Assembly (NCBI GenBank): GCA_018609825.1
Contig: JAHEOA010000242.1
Location: 1-5,424, forward strand
Origin: Candidatus Bipolaricaulota bacterium
GTDB taxonomy: Bacteria; Bipolaricaulota; Bipolaricaulia; RBG-16-55-9
Reading direction: 5' to 3'
DNA: 5,424 nt
Every line of letters starts with the position of its first letter. Position 1 is the first letter of the stretch. The notes below the pieces were generated by a model, which did not search any database, was not told the origin of the DNA, and saw only the letters and a list, made by a program, of their open reading frames with translations. The position numbers were made by a program, and so were the translations under genes. This document shows, in pieces, positions 4,875 through 5,424 of the stretch.

Positions 4875-5239
4875 TTCAGATCCGGAGCATGCTCAACGTC
4901 ACCGACAACTCGGGGGCCCGACAGATTCGCGTCATCAACATCATGGGGCGGCCCGGATCGAAGCGCGGCCGGGTGGGCGACATCGTCGTCGGCTCGGTCC
5001 GCCGACGCCTGCCGAACAGCGAAATGGAGAAGGGTCAAGTCGTGCGCGGGGTCATCGTCCGCACGCGCAACCGCTATCGTCGTGAGGACGGCAGCTACGT
5101 GCGATTCGACGACAACGCGGTCGTGCTCGTCAACACGGACCTGGAGCCCGTGGGAACGCGCGTGTTTGGGCCCGTGCCGCGCGAGCTCCGTCGGCTGAAC
5201 ATGCTGCGGGTGCTGTCGTTGGCGCCGGAGGTGCTGTGA
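4871..5239 (+). CDS. rplN: 50S ribosomal protein L14
   Basis: L14 lies at the subunit interface, forms bridges to the 30S subunit and is the binding site of the silencing factor RsfS. The 122-residue product has the family's standard length. It opens [21 protein letters not shown] (family: M-I-Q-x-x-T-x-L-x-V-A-D-N-S-G-A). The exact L14 signature is at 60-86: G-V-I-V-x9-D-G-x4-F-x2-N-x2-V-L. It ends GTRVFGPVPRELR (95-107) and LSLAPEVL (115-122). The A-to-P change in FGPVARELR is the only notable departure in the C-terminal part. The ATG overlaps the rpsQ stop (ATGA), with GGAGG upstream. The stop overlaps rplX by one base (TGATG). In E. coli rplN opens the spc operon with its own promoter; here no room for one is visible between rpsQ and rplN. 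Confidence 0.98.
   Translation: MIQIRSMLNVTDNSGARQIRVINIMGRPGSKRGRVGDIVVGSVRRRLPNSEMEKGQVVRGVIVRTRNRYRREDGSYVRFDDNAVVLVNTDLEPVGTRVFGPVPRELRRLNMLRVLSLAPEVL
5227..5233 (+). promoter_or_regulatory. Ribosome binding site of rplX inside the conserved L14 C-terminus
   Basis: GGAGGTG spans the codons for P-E-V of the invariant APEVL ending of L14. Its GGAGG (5227-5231) is 7 nt before the rplX ATG at 5239. Confidence 0.85.
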
Positions 5240-5424
5240 TGCGCAAGGTTCACCGAGGCGACATCGTCAAAGTGATCAGGGGCAACGACCGCGGCGCGCG
5301 CGGCGAAGTGATGCGGGTTGAGCCCAAGGATCGGGTCGTCGTGAAGGGTGTCAAGATGATCACGAAGCACCAGCGCCCGACCCAGACCCAGCGCGAGGGC
5401 GGCATCATCGAGCGCGAGGGGACG
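5239..5424 (+). CDS. rplX: 50S ribosomal protein L24, N-terminal part (3' truncated by window)
   Basis: L24 is one of the two initiator proteins of 50S assembly and binds the 5' region of 23S rRNA through a KOW domain. The frame from ATG 5239 stays open to the window end, giving 62 residues of an expected 100 or so. It starts MRKVHRGDIVKVIRGNDRGA. The exact L24/KOW signature is at 7-24: G-D-x-V-x-V-I-x-G-x2-R-G-x2-G-x-V. It continues RVVVKGVKMITKHQRPTQTQ (32-51) and GGIIERE (54-60), matching the family pattern V-x-V-x-G-x-N-x-x-x-K-H-x-[KR]-P and G-G-I-x-x-x-E. The ATG overlaps the rplN stop (TGATG) and has a strong Shine-Dalgarno. The missing 3' end lies beyond the window, where rplE (L5) would be expected. 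Confidence 0.97.
   Translation, partial: MRKVHRGDIVKVIRGNDRGARGEVMRVEPKDRVVVKGVKMITKHQRPTQTQREGGIIEREGT

Larger units (their letters stand above)
1..5424 (+). other. S10-spc ribosomal protein operon segment
   Basis: The gene order S10-L3-L4-L23-L2-S19-L22-S3-L16-L29-S17-L14-L24 is the universal bacterial one. Seven of twelve junctions overlap (8, 1, 1, 20, 11, 4 and 1 nt) and five are gaps (19, 37, 3, 42 and 2 nt). No gap is large enough for a typical promoter, and no hairpin with a T-run is visible, so the segment is probably one transcript with strong translational coupling. Promoter and leader regulation, if present, lie upstream of the window. Confidence 0.95.

Noticed and set aside
4854..4875. 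Possible separate spc operon promoter before rplN
   Set aside because: rpsQ and rplN overlap by 4 nt, and no promoter-like pair is evident in the GC-rich end of rpsQ.

Overview
The window is a continuous stretch of the bacterial S10-spc ribosomal protein supercluster, all on the + strand. It runs from the 3' end of rpsJ (S10) through rplC, rplD, rplW, rplB, rpsS, rplV, rpsC, rplP, rpmC, rpsQ and rplN to the 5' part of rplX (L24). There are thirteen genes; the first and last are cut by the window edges. The order is the canonical bacterial one with nothing inserted or missing. I see no RNA gene, mobile element, CRISPR array, promoter or terminator.

The DNA is clearly GC-rich, with strong G/C preference at third codon positions, so many long but meaningless open frames appear on both strands. 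The proteins are bacterial-type (S17, L29, L24 and L16 are the bacterial forms; L2 carries a bacterial HPHGGGEGR motif). I cannot name the genus or phylum. L4 ([11 protein letters not shown]) and L23 (TFRVHP, WKKAVIQLAPGD) remind me of Thermus/Chloroflexota-type sequences, but L2, S3, L3 and L16 differ at positions that are usually nearly invariant. A deep-branching, poorly sampled, high-GC bacterium is the most likely source; this is inference.

Layout: 1-180 S10 (partial); 200-832 L3; 825-1460 L4; 1460-1741 L23; 1779-2633 L2; 2637-2918 S19; 2961-3308 L22; 3308-3994 S3; 3975-4406 L16; 4409-4621 L29; 4611-4874 S17; 4871-5239 L14; 5239-5424 L24 (partial). Seven of the twelve junctions overlap, by 1 to 20 nt, and the largest gaps are 37 and 42 nt. 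This implies one polycistronic message with extensive translational coupling. Most Shine-Dalgarno sequences are written inside the last codons of the preceding gene. Each of the two larger gaps holds a tiny ORF that starts on the stop codon of the upstream gene and ends at or near the start of the next one.

The products are structural parts of both ribosomal subunits (S10, S19, S3, S17 in 30S; L3, L4, L23, L2, L22, L16, L29, L14, L24 in 50S), so co-transcription helps balanced subunit assembly. In relatives, control usually comes from a leader upstream of rpsJ (bound by L4 in enterobacteria), which would lie outside this window. I found no undescribed system here; the points worth a second look concern gene overlaps, start sites and unusual residues in L2, S3, L3 and L16.
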